Notes: a model not told the origin generated them from the letters alone. A stretch of 57,603 nucleotides of DNA from JACQAI01 sp035507915 (GCA_035507915.1 DATJNS010000202.1:1-57603), one strand, 5' to 3'; shown: positions 26,252-34,439, counted from the first letter of the stretch. Numbers and translations: made by a program.

Positions 26252-27658
26252 TCAGGGCAGATAGGGATCGAGGTCGATCATGTCGAGATTGGGCGGCACG
26301 GCCTTCGCGAAAACCCCGCGATCGTTCGCGCGCGCGAGCGGCGGCTTGGTCGCGTCGATCAGCATCTTGGTGCCGACGCGGTACATCGGGCTCATGCCGG
26401 GCTCGATCGGCGAGGCGTTGTCGAGGGTGAAGACGCGCGTCGCGTCCCAGCGCTGGACGTCGCGCGCCGCGTGGCAGCGCGTCGCGATCGCCCACATCAC
26501 CTGGTCGACGTCGCTCGGATCGACGTCCTCGTCGACCGCGACGGCGAACTTCGGATGCAGATACGGGCTCGCCAACACCGACATCAGCGCCGCCTTGGCC
26601 TGGCCGGCGTGGCGCTGGCGGAGCTGCACCACGACCATCATGGGCGTCATGCCGCCGATGCAGCGCACGTCCAGCAGCTCGAGCGCGCCGCCGTCGACGC
26701 CGCGCATGTGCTCCCACAGCTTCATCTCGATGGTCGTGCAGATGATCGAGTGCGCGTCGCTCGGCGGCAGGCCGCATTGCATGGCGTAGAAGATCGGGTC
26801 GCGCCGATGCGTCACCGCCTTGACGCGGAACATCGGCGTCGAGCCTTCCTGCGCGTAGGTGCCCGTGACCTCGCCGAACGGCCCCTCCTCGGTCATCTCG
26901 CCGGGCACAATCTCGCCCTCGAGGATCAGCTCGGCGTCCGCCGGCACCTCGAGATCGACGGTCTCGCATTTGACCAGGCGCACCGCGTCGCCCAGGAGGC
27001 CGCCCGCGATGGTCAGCTCGTCGACGCCGTAGGGCGCGACGAAGCCGCCGGCGAACGCGATCAGGGGATGCGCGCCGACCACCATCGCGACCTCCATCGG
27101 CCGGCCGCGCGCGCCGTACATCTGGAAGATGCGATGGGCCTGGCGCGGGCAGATCAGGAAGCCGGTGGTGTTCGGCCCCAGCACCTGCGCGCGGTGGAAC
27201 GACATGTTGCGGATGCCGGTGTCGGGGTCCTTGATGATGCACATGCCGGCGGCGATGTAGCGGCCGGGGTCGCGCTCGGAGGTCCACATCGCCGGGATGC
27301 GCGTGAGATCGACCGCGTCGCCGATCATCACGACCTCCTTGCACGGCGCCTGGTCGCGTGCGACGTCGACGGTCGGCACCGGGCGGGCGATGCGCTCGGC
27401 CAGGGTCGGCACGACCTCGTGCTCCTCGACCCCGAGCGCCACCGCCCACTTGCGCCGGCTGGCGACGATCTGGCTGACCGCGCGCCAGTCGGGATGGTGC
27501 TTCAGGTTGGTGAACAGGCAGCTCTGGCCGCGCTCGGCGAAGCTCTTCCAGCTGACCGCCGACATGTTCGCGTCGGGATCGATCTCGACCGCGAAGCGGG
27601 TCAGCTCGCCCTGCTGCTCGAGGTTGGCGACGTGGGTGCGGATCGATTGGTCGCGCAT
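26252..27658 (-). CDS. UbiD-family prenylated-FMN-dependent decarboxylase
   Basis: The product is 468 residues. Catalytic motifs of the UbiD/Fdc family are intact: metal-site N151 and R156 in NMSFHRAQVLG, and EGPFGE with E258 and E263, matching the R-E-E triad of Aspergillus Fdc1 (R173/E277/E282). It should catalyse reversible decarboxylation of an aromatic or alpha,beta-unsaturated acid with prFMN. No UbiX flavin prenyltransferase is encoded in the window. It follows the CC-motif gene by four bases and precedes its degenerate paralogue by seven. Confidence 0.93.
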   Translation of the reverse strand: MRDQSIRTHVANLEQQGELTRFAVEIDPDANMSAVSWKSFAERGQSCLFTNLKHHPDWRAVSQIVASRRKWAVALGVEEHEVVPTLAERIARPVPTVDVARDQAPCKEVVMIGDAVDLTRIPAMWTSERDPGRYIAAGMCIIKDPDTGIRNMSFHRAQVLGPNTTGFLICPRQAHRIFQMYGARGRPMEVAMVVGAHPLIAFAGGFVAPYGVDELTIAGGLLGDAVRLVKCETVDLEVPADAELILEGEIVPGEMTEEGPFGEVTGTYAQEGSTPMFRVKAVTHRRDPIFYAMQCGLPPSDAHSIICTTIEMKLWEHMRGVDGGALELLDVRCIGGMTPMMVVVQLRQRHAGQAKAALMSVLASPYLHPKFAVAVDEDVDPSDVDQVMWAIATRCHAARDVQRWDATRVFTLDNASPIEPGMSPMYRVGTKMLIDATKPPLARANDRGVFAKAVPPNLDMIDLDPYLP

Positions 27659-27662
27659 CGCG

Positions 27663-28415
27663 TCAATGTGCCGGTTGCGGCAACGGATAGCCGAGCGCGG
27701 CTGCCAGCGCGCGGTAGCGTCGGCCGAGCCGTTGCGCCGGACTGTTGGCGTCGGCGGCGCAGGCGGCGCAGCGATTGACGCTGGTGAACGGCTCGGGGTC
27801 GATCGCGGTCACCGACTGGAACCGCCGCCACTCGTCGGGCTCGCGTGGCGTCGGCGTCACGCCGGCGGCGACCAGCCGCTGCAGCCGTTCGGTGTCGTCG
27901 CCGGCGAGCCGCGCCAGCAGCGCGATCGTGAGCTGCTCGAGCGCCAGGGTTTGGGTGTGGTGCTGCGCGACGCAGCAGAACGGATAGCCGAGCAGCGCCG
28001 CCTCGTCCGCCGCGGCGACGCGCTCGCCCGTGCCGAGCGCCGCGACCTGCGCGCCGAGCCGCGGCTCGGCATAGAGGTAGACCACCGGCGCGCGGCTGAG
28101 CCGCGCCGCCGTGGCGTCGCGGTACCAGCGCGGCAGGGCGTCGTCGGCCGCCGCCGGCAGCCAGCCGACGCCGTCCCGGGCGGCGAGGTCGAGCGCGGCC
28201 GCGACCTCGCGCGCGGCCGCCAGCCACTCCGGGTCGACGTCGCCGCGGCCGAGCAGGCACACCGGCTTGAGGCCGGCCGCGACCGCCAGCAGGTCGAGCC
28301 CGTCCTGCCAGGCCGCAGCGTCGAGCGGCGGCGCCACGCGGCCGGCCTGCCACGCCAGGCGCGCGGCGGCGTCGCGGAGCTTCCGTTGACCTGTCTCGAG
28401 GGCGGGATCGGCCAC
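27663..28415 (-). CDS. Uncharacterised CC/CxxC protein (DUF483-like)
   Basis: The product is 250 residues from a GTG at 28415 preceded by CAGGAGA; upstream in-frame sequence is only translated repeats. Two cysteine pairs stand out: C147-C148 in LLGYPFCCVAQHH, and C216-x-x-C219 in NRCAACAADANSP. The GYPxCC motif resembles DUF483, but this is a by-eye match. Four cysteines and nearby His could bind a metal or Fe-S cluster. It is the first gene of the UbiD operon, so it probably serves the same reaction, but no function is assigned. Confidence 0.6.
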   Translation of the reverse strand: MADPALETGQRKLRDAAARLAWQAGRVAPPLDAAAWQDGLDLLAVAAGLKPVCLLGRGDVDPEWLAAAREVAAALDLAARDGVGWLPAAADDALPRWYRDATAARLSRAPVVYLYAEPRLGAQVAALGTGERVAAADEAALLGYPFCCVAQHHTQTLALEQLTIALLARLAGDDTERLQRLVAAGVTPTPREPDEWRRFQSVTAIDPEPFTSVNRCAACAADANSPAQRLGRRYRALAAALGYPLPQPAH

Positions 28416-28430
28416 CCGGGTCTCCTGTCG

Positions 28431-28536
28431 GGCGCTCGCGGGACTTCGTCCCTGCCGCGCGGGTCTGGGGCGCTCGCGGGACTTCGTCCCTGCCGCGCCG
28501 GATGGGGGCGCTCGCGGGACTTCGTCCCTGCCGCGC
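28431..28536. repeat. Three 38-bp-spaced direct repeats with internal hairpins
   Basis: A 30-base unit occurs at 28431-28460, 28469-28498 and 28507-28536, at an exact 38-base period. The units are identical; the 8-base spacers differ. Each contains the perfect hairpin GGGACTTCGTCCC (5-bp stem, TTC loop). The array lies between the divergent UbiD operon and the CmcJ-like gene. It is not a CRISPR array, because the spacers are too short. Confidence 0.85.
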
Positions 28537-28684
28537 CGGGCGATTAAGGCACAGGTCAGCGGCCGCTCGCCAGGGCTCGGGGTTGCGGCGTGCACGCGCG
28601 CATGAAAATCTCTCCATTGAAGCCGAGGCGCGGGTCGCCTGGGTGATCCTGGATCAGCCGTGGGACCAGCCGGAGGTCGCCGCC

Positions 28685-29515
28685 ATGCCGCTCGACGAGC
28701 AACTCGAAAGCCTGGCCTCCGTCGAGGCGCCGCTGAACTTTCTGGTGCCGATGGCGGAGAAGCCAGTCAACTACGTGTACCAGCCGCCGCCCGGCGTGCC
28801 GCAGCGCAACGGCCGCTACGCGCCCGTGACCGTGCGGGTGCGCGACGCGCGACCACTCGCTGGCGAGCTGTCGCTGGACAGCTACGGCTTCGCGCTCGCC
28901 CGGCACGCGAGCAAGGTCGGCGATTTTTACGACAAGGCCGAGGTCGAGCGCGTCTACTACCGGGAGATGGAGGCGCTCGTGAAGGCCCAGACCGGCGCGC
29001 GCCGCGTGCTGTGCTTCGACCATATCGTGCGCCACGCCCCGCGCTCCGACACCAACATCAACGGCGTCAAGGAGCCGGCCAAGCGCGTGCACAACGACTA
29101 CACCGAGACTTCCGGGCCGCAGCGCGTGCGCGATTTGTTGCCCGACGAGGCCGATGCGCTGCTCCAGCGCCGGTTCGCCGTCGTCAACGTGTGGCGGCCG
29201 CTGCACGGCCCGCTCAAGGACGCGCCACTCGCGCTGGGCGACGCTCGCAGCCTGGCGCCCGGCGACCTGGTCGACACCGATCTACGCTATCCCGACCGCA
29301 CCGGCGAAATCCAATCGGTGACCTACAGCCCGGGTCAGCGCTGGTACTACTTCCCCGACATGCTGCCGAGCGAGGTCGTGTTCATCAAATGCTTCGACTC
29401 GGCGAAGGACGGCCGCGCGCGCTTCGCCGCGCACGGCGCCTTCGACGATCCCACCACGCCGGCCGACGCGCGACCGCGCGAGAGCATCGAAGCGCGCACC
29501 CTGGTGTTCTTCTAG
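28685..29515 (+). CDS. CmcJ/NvfI-family oxidoreductase
   Basis: The product is 276 residues from ATG 28685 with GGAGG eight bases upstream; the longer open frame runs back into the repeat array and is rejected. Features of the CmcJ/NvfI/GA4-desaturase-like family are the beta-rich start (LNFLVPMAEKPVNYVYQPPPG), FDHIVRHAPRSD, KRVHNDYTETSGPQRVRDLL and FAVVNVWRPLHGPLKDAPLAL, and YFPDMLPSEVVFIKCFDS near the end. Relatives act as non-haem Fe/2-oxoglutarate-type oxygenases. H-N-D in VHNDYT is a candidate metal site. It is divergent from the UbiD operon. Confidence 0.82.
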   Translation: MPLDEQLESLASVEAPLNFLVPMAEKPVNYVYQPPPGVPQRNGRYAPVTVRVRDARPLAGELSLDSYGFALARHASKVGDFYDKAEVERVYYREMEALVKAQTGARRVLCFDHIVRHAPRSDTNINGVKEPAKRVHNDYTETSGPQRVRDLLPDEADALLQRRFAVVNVWRPLHGPLKDAPLALGDARSLAPGDLVDTDLRYPDRTGEIQSVTYSPGQRWYYFPDMLPSEVVFIKCFDSAKDGRARFAAHGAFDDPTTPADARPRESIEARTLVFF

Positions 29516-29537
29516 GGCGCGTCGGAGCAATCACGAC

Positions 29538-29786
29538 ATGTCGATCATCGGGTGGATCGTCCTCGGCCTGGTTGCCGGCTTCATCGCCAGCAAGTTCGTC
29601 AACCGGCGCGGCGAAGGCTTCTTCGGCGACGTCGTGCTCGGCGTCATCGGCGCGGTGGTCGGCGGCTTTCTGTTCACGACGTTCGGCGAGCCCGGCGTCA
29701 CGGGCTTCAATCTCTACAGCCTGGTCGTCTCGGTGATCGGCGCGGTGGTCGTGCTCGTGATCTTCCACGCCGTGCGCGGCTACTGA
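29538..29786 (+). CDS. GlsB/YeaQ/YmgE family stress membrane protein
   Basis: This 82-residue protein has three hydrophobic segments: IIGWIVLGLVAGFIASKFV, then GFFGDVVLGVIGAVVGGFLF, and LVVSVIGAVVVLVIFHAV. This is the pattern of the transglycosylase-associated small membrane proteins. They are stress-linked; a molecular role is not established. Confidence 0.9.
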   Translation: MSIIGWIVLGLVAGFIASKFVNRRGEGFFGDVVLGVIGAVVGGFLFTTFGEPGVTGFNLYSLVVSVIGAVVVLVIFHAVRGY

Positions 29787-29804
29787 GCCCGCGCCATTGG
29801 GCCC

Positions 29805-31148
29805 TCAGGCGACCGCCGCAAGCGCGCGGGCGTAGCCGCGGCGCTTGGCGCCGACCGTCCAGACCGCGGGCGCTTCGCCGAGCAGGCTGCGCGCGACCTC
29901 GAGGCGGCCGGCGCGCACGGCGGAATCGACGATCATCTGGGTGAACACGTCGCGCTGGGCATGGCTGCCGCCGAGCTGCCAGATGCGGTCGCGGATCGGC
30001 AGGGTGAGGGTCAGCACGCGCGCGTGCTCGCCCTTGCGATGCGCCAGCACGGCGGCGGTCAGCGGCACCGCGACCGCGCCGACGATCTCGGCCAGCGCGC
30101 CCTGGTCGGCGGCCGCGAACGCCTGCATCGCGTCGAGCAGCCGCGCCGCCGCTGCGTCGCGTCCCTCGGCGGCCAGCGCCATCATGTAGTGCGGCAGGGT
30201 GAAGATCAGCACGTGGTCGCCGATGCGGGCCTCGCTCTTGTCCGCAAGCTCGCGCCAGCGTGCGCCGACCGCGACGCCGACATGCTCGAGCCGCCACAGC
30301 AGCGCGGCGGCGTTCTGGATGTCGATGTAGAGATCGGGGATCGCGCGCACCAGCGGCGAGTCGAGGTTGCGGATCCTGTCGTCGTAGAGCGCCAGCACGG
30401 TGTCGGTCTCGCCGCGCTCCAGGTGGAACAGCGCGCGATGCCACCACAGGTGATGCACCATGTTGTTGGCGGCGCCCCAATTCGACGCGAGCCCGTCGAG
30501 CCAGGCGATGCCGTCGGCCGAGCGGCCCTGCATCTCGAGCGCGTGCGCCACCGCATGCGTGCCCCACAGATCGGCGGGATCGAGCTCGACTGCGCGGCGT
30601 CCGGCGCGCTCGGCGACGGCGTAGTCGCCGCACTCCTCGGCGCCGAACGAGCGCATCGCGAGCAGGGTGCCGAAGCCCGGCGTCGTGTCCGACCACGCCG
30701 CCGCGGCGCGTTCGACCGACGCGCGCATGTCGCCCATGCGGCCGAGCCAGAAGTAGTTGAAGTGCGAAAGGCGCAGCGCGAGGAGATCGGTCGGATGCTC
30801 GGCGAGAATCGCCTCCCAGGCCACGATCGCCTGATCGACATGACCGCCCTGCCACGCCGCGAGCGCCGCCAGATGGCCGCGCTCGCGCGGGCTGGCACGG
30901 ACCACTGCCTCGCCGGCGGCCAGTGCCGCGGCGGCGACCGGCAGATTCGCCTGCTTGCTCGACAGCATCACGAGATAGCCCTTGAGCGCGTGCGCCAGCG
31001 CGAAGTCCGGGTCGGCGGCGAGCGCCTGCTCGGTGCGCGGCATGGTCTCGACGCGGTATTTGGTCAGGCCCTCGACGGCGTCGCGGAACGCCGCGGCGGC
31101 CTGATCGCTGTCGGTCGAGAGGGCGAGGCCCTGGGCGTCGGTGCGCAT
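29805..31148 (-). CDS. TTC38-like tetratricopeptide protein
   Basis: The 447-residue, all-helical product resembles tetratricopeptide repeat protein 38: DPDFALAHALKGYLVMLSS, a central WGTHAVAHALEMQGRSADGIAWLDG, NNMVHHLWWHRALFHLERGE, and IPDLYIDIQNAAALLWRLEHVG. No signal peptide or catalytic motif is seen. It begins four bases after hemW ends, so it is the last gene of the rph-rdgB-hemW operon. The function is unknown. Confidence 0.85.
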   Translation of the reverse strand: MRTDAQGLALSTDSDQAAAAFRDAVEGLTKYRVETMPRTEQALAADPDFALAHALKGYLVMLSSKQANLPVAAAALAAGEAVVRASPRERGHLAALAAWQGGHVDQAIVAWEAILAEHPTDLLALRLSHFNYFWLGRMGDMRASVERAAAAWSDTTPGFGTLLAMRSFGAEECGDYAVAERAGRRAVELDPADLWGTHAVAHALEMQGRSADGIAWLDGLASNWGAANNMVHHLWWHRALFHLERGETDTVLALYDDRIRNLDSPLVRAIPDLYIDIQNAAALLWRLEHVGVAVGARWRELADKSEARIGDHVLIFTLPHYMMALAAEGRDAAAARLLDAMQAFAAADQGALAEIVGAVAVPLTAAVLAHRKGEHARVLTLTLPIRDRIWQLGGSHAQRDVFTQMIVDSAVRAGRLEVARSLLGEAPAVWTVGAKRRGYARALAAVA

Positions 31149-31152
31149 GGCG

Positions 31153-32358
31153 CTACTCCAAGAGGCGCGCGAGCACGGCGTTGAGCCGCTGGCGCCCGGC
31201 GGCGGTCGCGCGCAGCGCCGCCGGGTCGAGCTCCAGGAAGCCGGCCTCGACGAGTTGGCCGAGCGTCGCGGGATCGAACAGCGCCTCGGGCTCGGCGCCG
31301 AGCTCGCGGCGGAAGCGCCCGCGCGGAATGCCGGCCTCGAGCCGCAGGCCCATCATGGTGAGCTCGATCCGTCGATCCTCGCGGTCGAGCACGCTCACCT
31401 CCGCCATGCCGTCGCCGCCCGCCGCGACGTCGGCGAGCCAGGTTTCGGGCGCCTTGTGCTGGCGCGTCGCCAGCTTGCGGGCGTCGCGCGTCAGCCGGCC
31501 GTGCGCGCCCGGTCCCACCCCGACATAGTCGCCATAGCGCCAATAGACCAGATTGTGCCGGCTCTCGGCGCCCGGGCGCGCGTAGTTGGAGACCTCGTAG
31601 GCGCTGAACCCGCGCGCCGCCAGGAGCTCGCCGGTCAGCTCGTAGAGCGCGGCCGCGTCATCGTCGTCGGGCAACGCGAAGTCGCCGCGCGCGTGCGCGG
31701 CGTGGAACGCGGTGCCCGGCTCGATGGTGAGCTGGTAGAGCGACAGATGGTCGCCGGCGAGCGCGATGGCCTCGTCGAGCTCGTCGCGCCACGCCGCCGG
31801 CGTCTGGCCGGGCCGCGCGTAGATCAGATCGAACGAGAAGCGCGCGAAGTGCCGGCGCGCCAACGCGAGCGCGCGGCGCGCCGCGGCGACGTCGTGGGCG
31901 CGCCCGAGGAAGCCGAGCGCGCGGTCGTCGAGCGCCTGCACGCCGAGCGATAGACGATTGACCCCGGCGGCCGCCAGGTCGGCGAAGCGCTCGGCCTCAA
32001 CCGAGCTCGGGTTGGCCTCGAGCGTGATCTCGGCGTCGGGCGCGAGCGGCCAATGATCGGCGATGCGCGCGAGCACGGCGGCGACCGTCGTGGGCGCCAT
32101 CAGGGACGGCGTGCCGCCGCCGAAGAAGATGCTCGACACGGTCCGGCCATCGAGCGCGGCGGCCTGGCGGTCGAGCGCGGCAATCAGCGCGTCGCGCCAC
32201 GCCGCCTCGTCGATCCGCTCGCGCACGTGGCTGTTGAAGTCGCAGTATGGGCATTTCGACTTGCAGAACGGCCAGTGCACGTAGATCGCGAAGGCCGGCG
32301 CCTCGGCGTCCGCGGTCGACGGCGCGTTCGGCGCGGCAAGGATCGCCTCGGCGCTCAT
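31153..32358 (-). CDS. hemW: Radical SAM heme chaperone HemW
   Basis: The product is 401 residues. The radical-SAM motif CKSKCPYC (C32, C36, C39) is within YVHWPFCKSKCPYCDFNSH. HemW hallmarks SSIFFGGGTPSL, EITLEANPSS, GVNRLSLGVQALDDRAL, YEVSNYARPGAESRHNLVYWRYGDYVGVGPGAHGR are all present. HemW inserts heme into respiratory proteins; it is often misnamed coproporphyrinogen III oxidase. Its start overlaps the rdgB stop by four bases (ATGA). Confidence 0.95.
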   Translation of the reverse strand: MSAEAILAAPNAPSTADAEAPAFAIYVHWPFCKSKCPYCDFNSHVRERIDEAAWRDALIAALDRQAAALDGRTVSSIFFGGGTPSLMAPTTVAAVLARIADHWPLAPDAEITLEANPSSVEAERFADLAAAGVNRLSLGVQALDDRALGFLGRAHDVAAARRALALARRHFARFSFDLIYARPGQTPAAWRDELDEAIALAGDHLSLYQLTIEPGTAFHAAHARGDFALPDDDDAAALYELTGELLAARGFSAYEVSNYARPGAESRHNLVYWRYGDYVGVGPGAHGRLTRDARKLATRQHKAPETWLADVAAGGDGMAEVSVLDREDRRIELTMMGLRLEAGIPRGRFRRELGAEPEALFDPATLGQLVEAGFLELDPAALRATAAGRQRLNAVLARLLE

Positions 32359-32978
32359 GCGAGCAGCGCGTCGACCAGCTTGCGGAATGCGATCGCGCGG
32401 TGGCTGATCGCATGCTTCGCCGTCGGCGCCATCTCGCCGAACGTCTCGGTGCCGCCGGTCGGCAGGAACAGGGGATCGTAGCCGAAGCCGCGCGTGCCGC
32501 GCGGCGGCCACACCAACGTGCCGTCGACCCGGCCTTCGAAAGCGGCGAGCGTGCCGTCGGGCCAGGCGACCGCAAGCGCACATACGAACGACGCGCGCCG
32601 GTCGGGATTGCCGCCCAACGCCTCGTGCACACGCTGCATCGCGAACGCGAAATCCTTCGTGGGGCCGGCCCAGCGCGCGGAGTAGATGCCGGGCGCGCCG
32701 TCGAGCGCCGGCACCACCAGGCCCGAGTCGTCGGCGAGCGCGGGCAGCTTGGCGGCGGTCGCCGCGGCGTGCGCCTTGAGCGCGGCGTTGGCCGCGAAGC
32801 TGTCGCCGGTCTCCTCGGGCTCGGGCAGGCCGAGCGCGCCGGCCGACACCACGGCGACGTCGAACGGCGCCACCAGCTCCTCGATCTCGTGCACCTTGCC
32901 GGGGTTGTGGCTGGCGATCACCAGGCGGCTGCCGCGCGGCAGCGTGGCTGGCCGCGCCGGCGCGCGCGGCGCCGTCAC
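32355..32978 (-). CDS. rdgB: XTP/dITP diphosphatase (RdgB/HAM1)
   Basis: The product is 207 residues from a GTG at 32978 that overlaps the rph stop (GTGA). Signature segments are VIASHNPGKVHEIEEL, LPALADDSGLVVPALDGAPGIYSARWAG, FGYDPLFLP and KHAISHRAIAFRKL. It hydrolyses non-canonical purine triphosphates to monophosphates. The rph-rdgB pairing is a common proteobacterial arrangement. Confidence 0.95.
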   Translation of the reverse strand: MTAPRAPARPATLPRGSRLVIASHNPGKVHEIEELVAPFDVAVVSAGALGLPEPEETGDSFAANAALKAHAAATAAKLPALADDSGLVVPALDGAPGIYSARWAGPTKDFAFAMQRVHEALGGNPDRRASFVCALAVAWPDGTLAAFEGRVDGTLVWPPRGTRGFGYDPLFLPTGGTETFGEMAPTAKHAISHRAIAFRKLVDALLA

Positions 32979-33736
32979 GCGAGGGCTGCGCGCTGCAGGT
33001 CGACCAGCTGGCCGATGCCGTGGCGCGCCAGGCGGAGAAGCTCGAGGAACTGCGTTTCGGAGAACGGCGCCTGCTCGGCGGTGCCCTGGATCTCGACGAT
33101 GGCGCCGCTGCCCGACAGCACGAAGTTGGCGTCGGCGTCGGCGCTCGAATCCTCGGCGTAGTCGAGATCGAGCACCGGCTGGCCGCCGACGATGCCGCAC
33201 GAGATCGCCGCGACCTCGGCGCGCAGCGGCAGCGCCGCCAGCGCGCGCGCCTTGACCAGGCCGCCCAGCGCCTGATGCAGCGCGACGTAGGAGCCCGTGA
33301 CGGCGGCGGTGCGCGTGCCGCCGTCGGCCTGCAGCACGTCGCAGTCGATCTTGACCTGACGCTCGCCGAGCTGAGTCAAGTCGGTCACGGCGCGCAGGGC
33401 GCGGCCGATCAGGCGCTGGATCTCCTGGGTGCGCCCGCTTTGGCGCCCGCGCGACGCCTCGCGGTCGGTGCGCGTGTGGGTCGAGCGCGGCAGCATGCCG
33501 TATTCGGCGGTCACCCAGCCGCGGCCGCTGTTGCGCAGGAACGGCGGCACGCGCTCCTCGACCGAGGCGGTGCACAGCACATGGGTGTCGCCGAAGCGCA
33601 CCAGGCACGAGCCCTCGGCATACTTGGCGAACCCGGGCTCGAGGCGGACGGCGCGCAGCTCGTCGGGGCGGCGTCCCGAAGGGCGCGGGGCCAGGGCGGG
33701 GGTGGTCGGCAGGGGGGCGGTCGGTAGGGTCGGCAT
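32975..33736 (-). CDS. rph: Ribonuclease PH
   Basis: The product is 253 residues, starting at ATG 33736 (an upstream in-frame ATG at 33832 gives an unlikely Arg-rich tail). Motifs are RPSGRRPDELRAV, FGDTHVLCTASVEERVPPFL, GWVTAEYGMLPRSTHTR, QEIQRLIGRALRAV, IDCDVLQADGGTRTAAVTG and the C-terminal EIQGTAEQAPFS. It is the phosphate-dependent 3' exonuclease that trims tRNA. It is the first gene of the rph-rdgB-hemW-TTC38 operon. Confidence 0.96.
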   Translation of the reverse strand: MPTLPTAPLPTTPALAPRPSGRRPDELRAVRLEPGFAKYAEGSCLVRFGDTHVLCTASVEERVPPFLRNSGRGWVTAEYGMLPRSTHTRTDREASRGRQSGRTQEIQRLIGRALRAVTDLTQLGERQVKIDCDVLQADGGTRTAAVTGSYVALHQALGGLVKARALAALPLRAEVAAISCGIVGGQPVLDLDYAEDSSADADANFVLSGSGAIVEIQGTAEQAPFSETQFLELLRLARHGIGQLVDLQRAALA

Positions 33737-33852
33737 GGCTGGGCGCGACCCTACGGCGCGCGGCAAGAGCGAGTCCAGCCGCCAGCTGCGGCAGCCGCTG
33801 GGAGCGCCCCGACGCGGTGTGACCGCCGTCACAGACCTGGTAATGCCAAGTA

Positions 33853-33887
33853 ATTTACGTTAAATATAGAGTCCGAAAGAATTTCGG
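33853..33887. promoter_or_regulatory. AT-rich region with two dyads
   Basis: Between divergent rph and the gene at 33900 is an AT-rich patch, exceptional in this GC-rich window. It contains ATTTA-CGT-TAAAT (33853-33865) and CCGAAA-gaa-TTTCGG (33873-33887), both perfect inverted repeats. TATAGA at 33865-33870 is a possible -10 element. Operator or promoter function is inferred. Confidence 0.5.
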
Positions 33888-33899
33888 GTTGTCCGGGAC

Positions 33900-34439
33900 A
33901 TGAACGTCAGCGCGTTGCATTCTTCGCTCGGCCCGTACGGCCTCAGTGGGGTCTCGGGGTTCGGGCAATCGCCCTTCGGGGGCCTGCCGCCGTTCGGCAG
34001 CATCTCGGTGAATATCGGCTTGGCGCCGCCGCCGCCCTTGCTGCTGCCCTACGGATCCTCGGGCGCGGTCGAGACCGGCATCAGCCTCAGGGACCAGAGC
34101 GGCGGCCGCGTTTCGGTCGGCATCGGCACCGACGAGACCGGCAACCGGGTCTACACCGCCAGCCTGGGGACCAGCCGGGGCGGCATCATCACGTTCCAGT
34201 CGACGCGCCCGTCCGACCTCGTGTCGACGACGCGGCCGAGCACGCAGGCCGCCCTGCCGTCCTTGACCGATTCGTCCGGCAACCGCGTCCCCTACTCGGT
34301 GAATTACGACCAATCCGGCGGCGCCGTGCTGCAGATCAGGCTCAGCGACGCCAATGGCCGATCGATGAGCTTCTACAGCTCGGTCGACTCGCTGGGCTAC
34401 CCGACCGGCCACAGCCCGACAGCCTTGCTGGCGGCCTGA
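33900..34439 (+). CDS. Unrecognised beta-rich protein
   Basis: The product is 179 residues and is not recognised. The N-terminal 50 residues are rich in Gly, Ser and Pro (GVSGFGQSPFGGLPPFGS, then LAPPPPLLLPYGSSG). Two related beta-rich halves follow: SLRDQSGGRVSVGIGTDETG (from about residue 62) and SLTDSSGNRVPYSVNYDQSG (from about 121). No signal peptide, cysteines or catalytic motif are visible. Codon use matches its neighbours, and the AT-rich upstream region with two dyads argues that it is a real, separately regulated gene. Confidence 0.65.
   Translation: MNVSALHSSLGPYGLSGVSGFGQSPFGGLPPFGSISVNIGLAPPPPLLLPYGSSGAVETGISLRDQSGGRVSVGIGTDETGNRVYTASLGTSRGGIITFQSTRPSDLVSTTRPSTQAALPSLTDSSGNRVPYSVNYDQSGGAVLQIRLSDANGRSMSFYSSVDSLGYPTGHSPTALLAA

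Noticed and set aside
28431..28536. Possible CRISPR array
   Set aside because: Spacers are only 8 bases, there are three units, and each unit is a compact hairpin; no cas genes are present.
28602..28646. 14-codon frame starting ATGAAAATC
   Set aside because: No ribosome-binding site, no codon signal, and it overlaps the 5' region of the CmcJ-like gene.
28502..28684. N-terminal extension of the CmcJ-like gene
   Set aside because: It translates the repeat array, and ATG 28685 has a well-placed GGAGG.
33853..33865. Fnr/Anr box
   Set aside because: The ATTTA-CGT-TAAAT dyad does not match TTGAT-N4-ATCAA.
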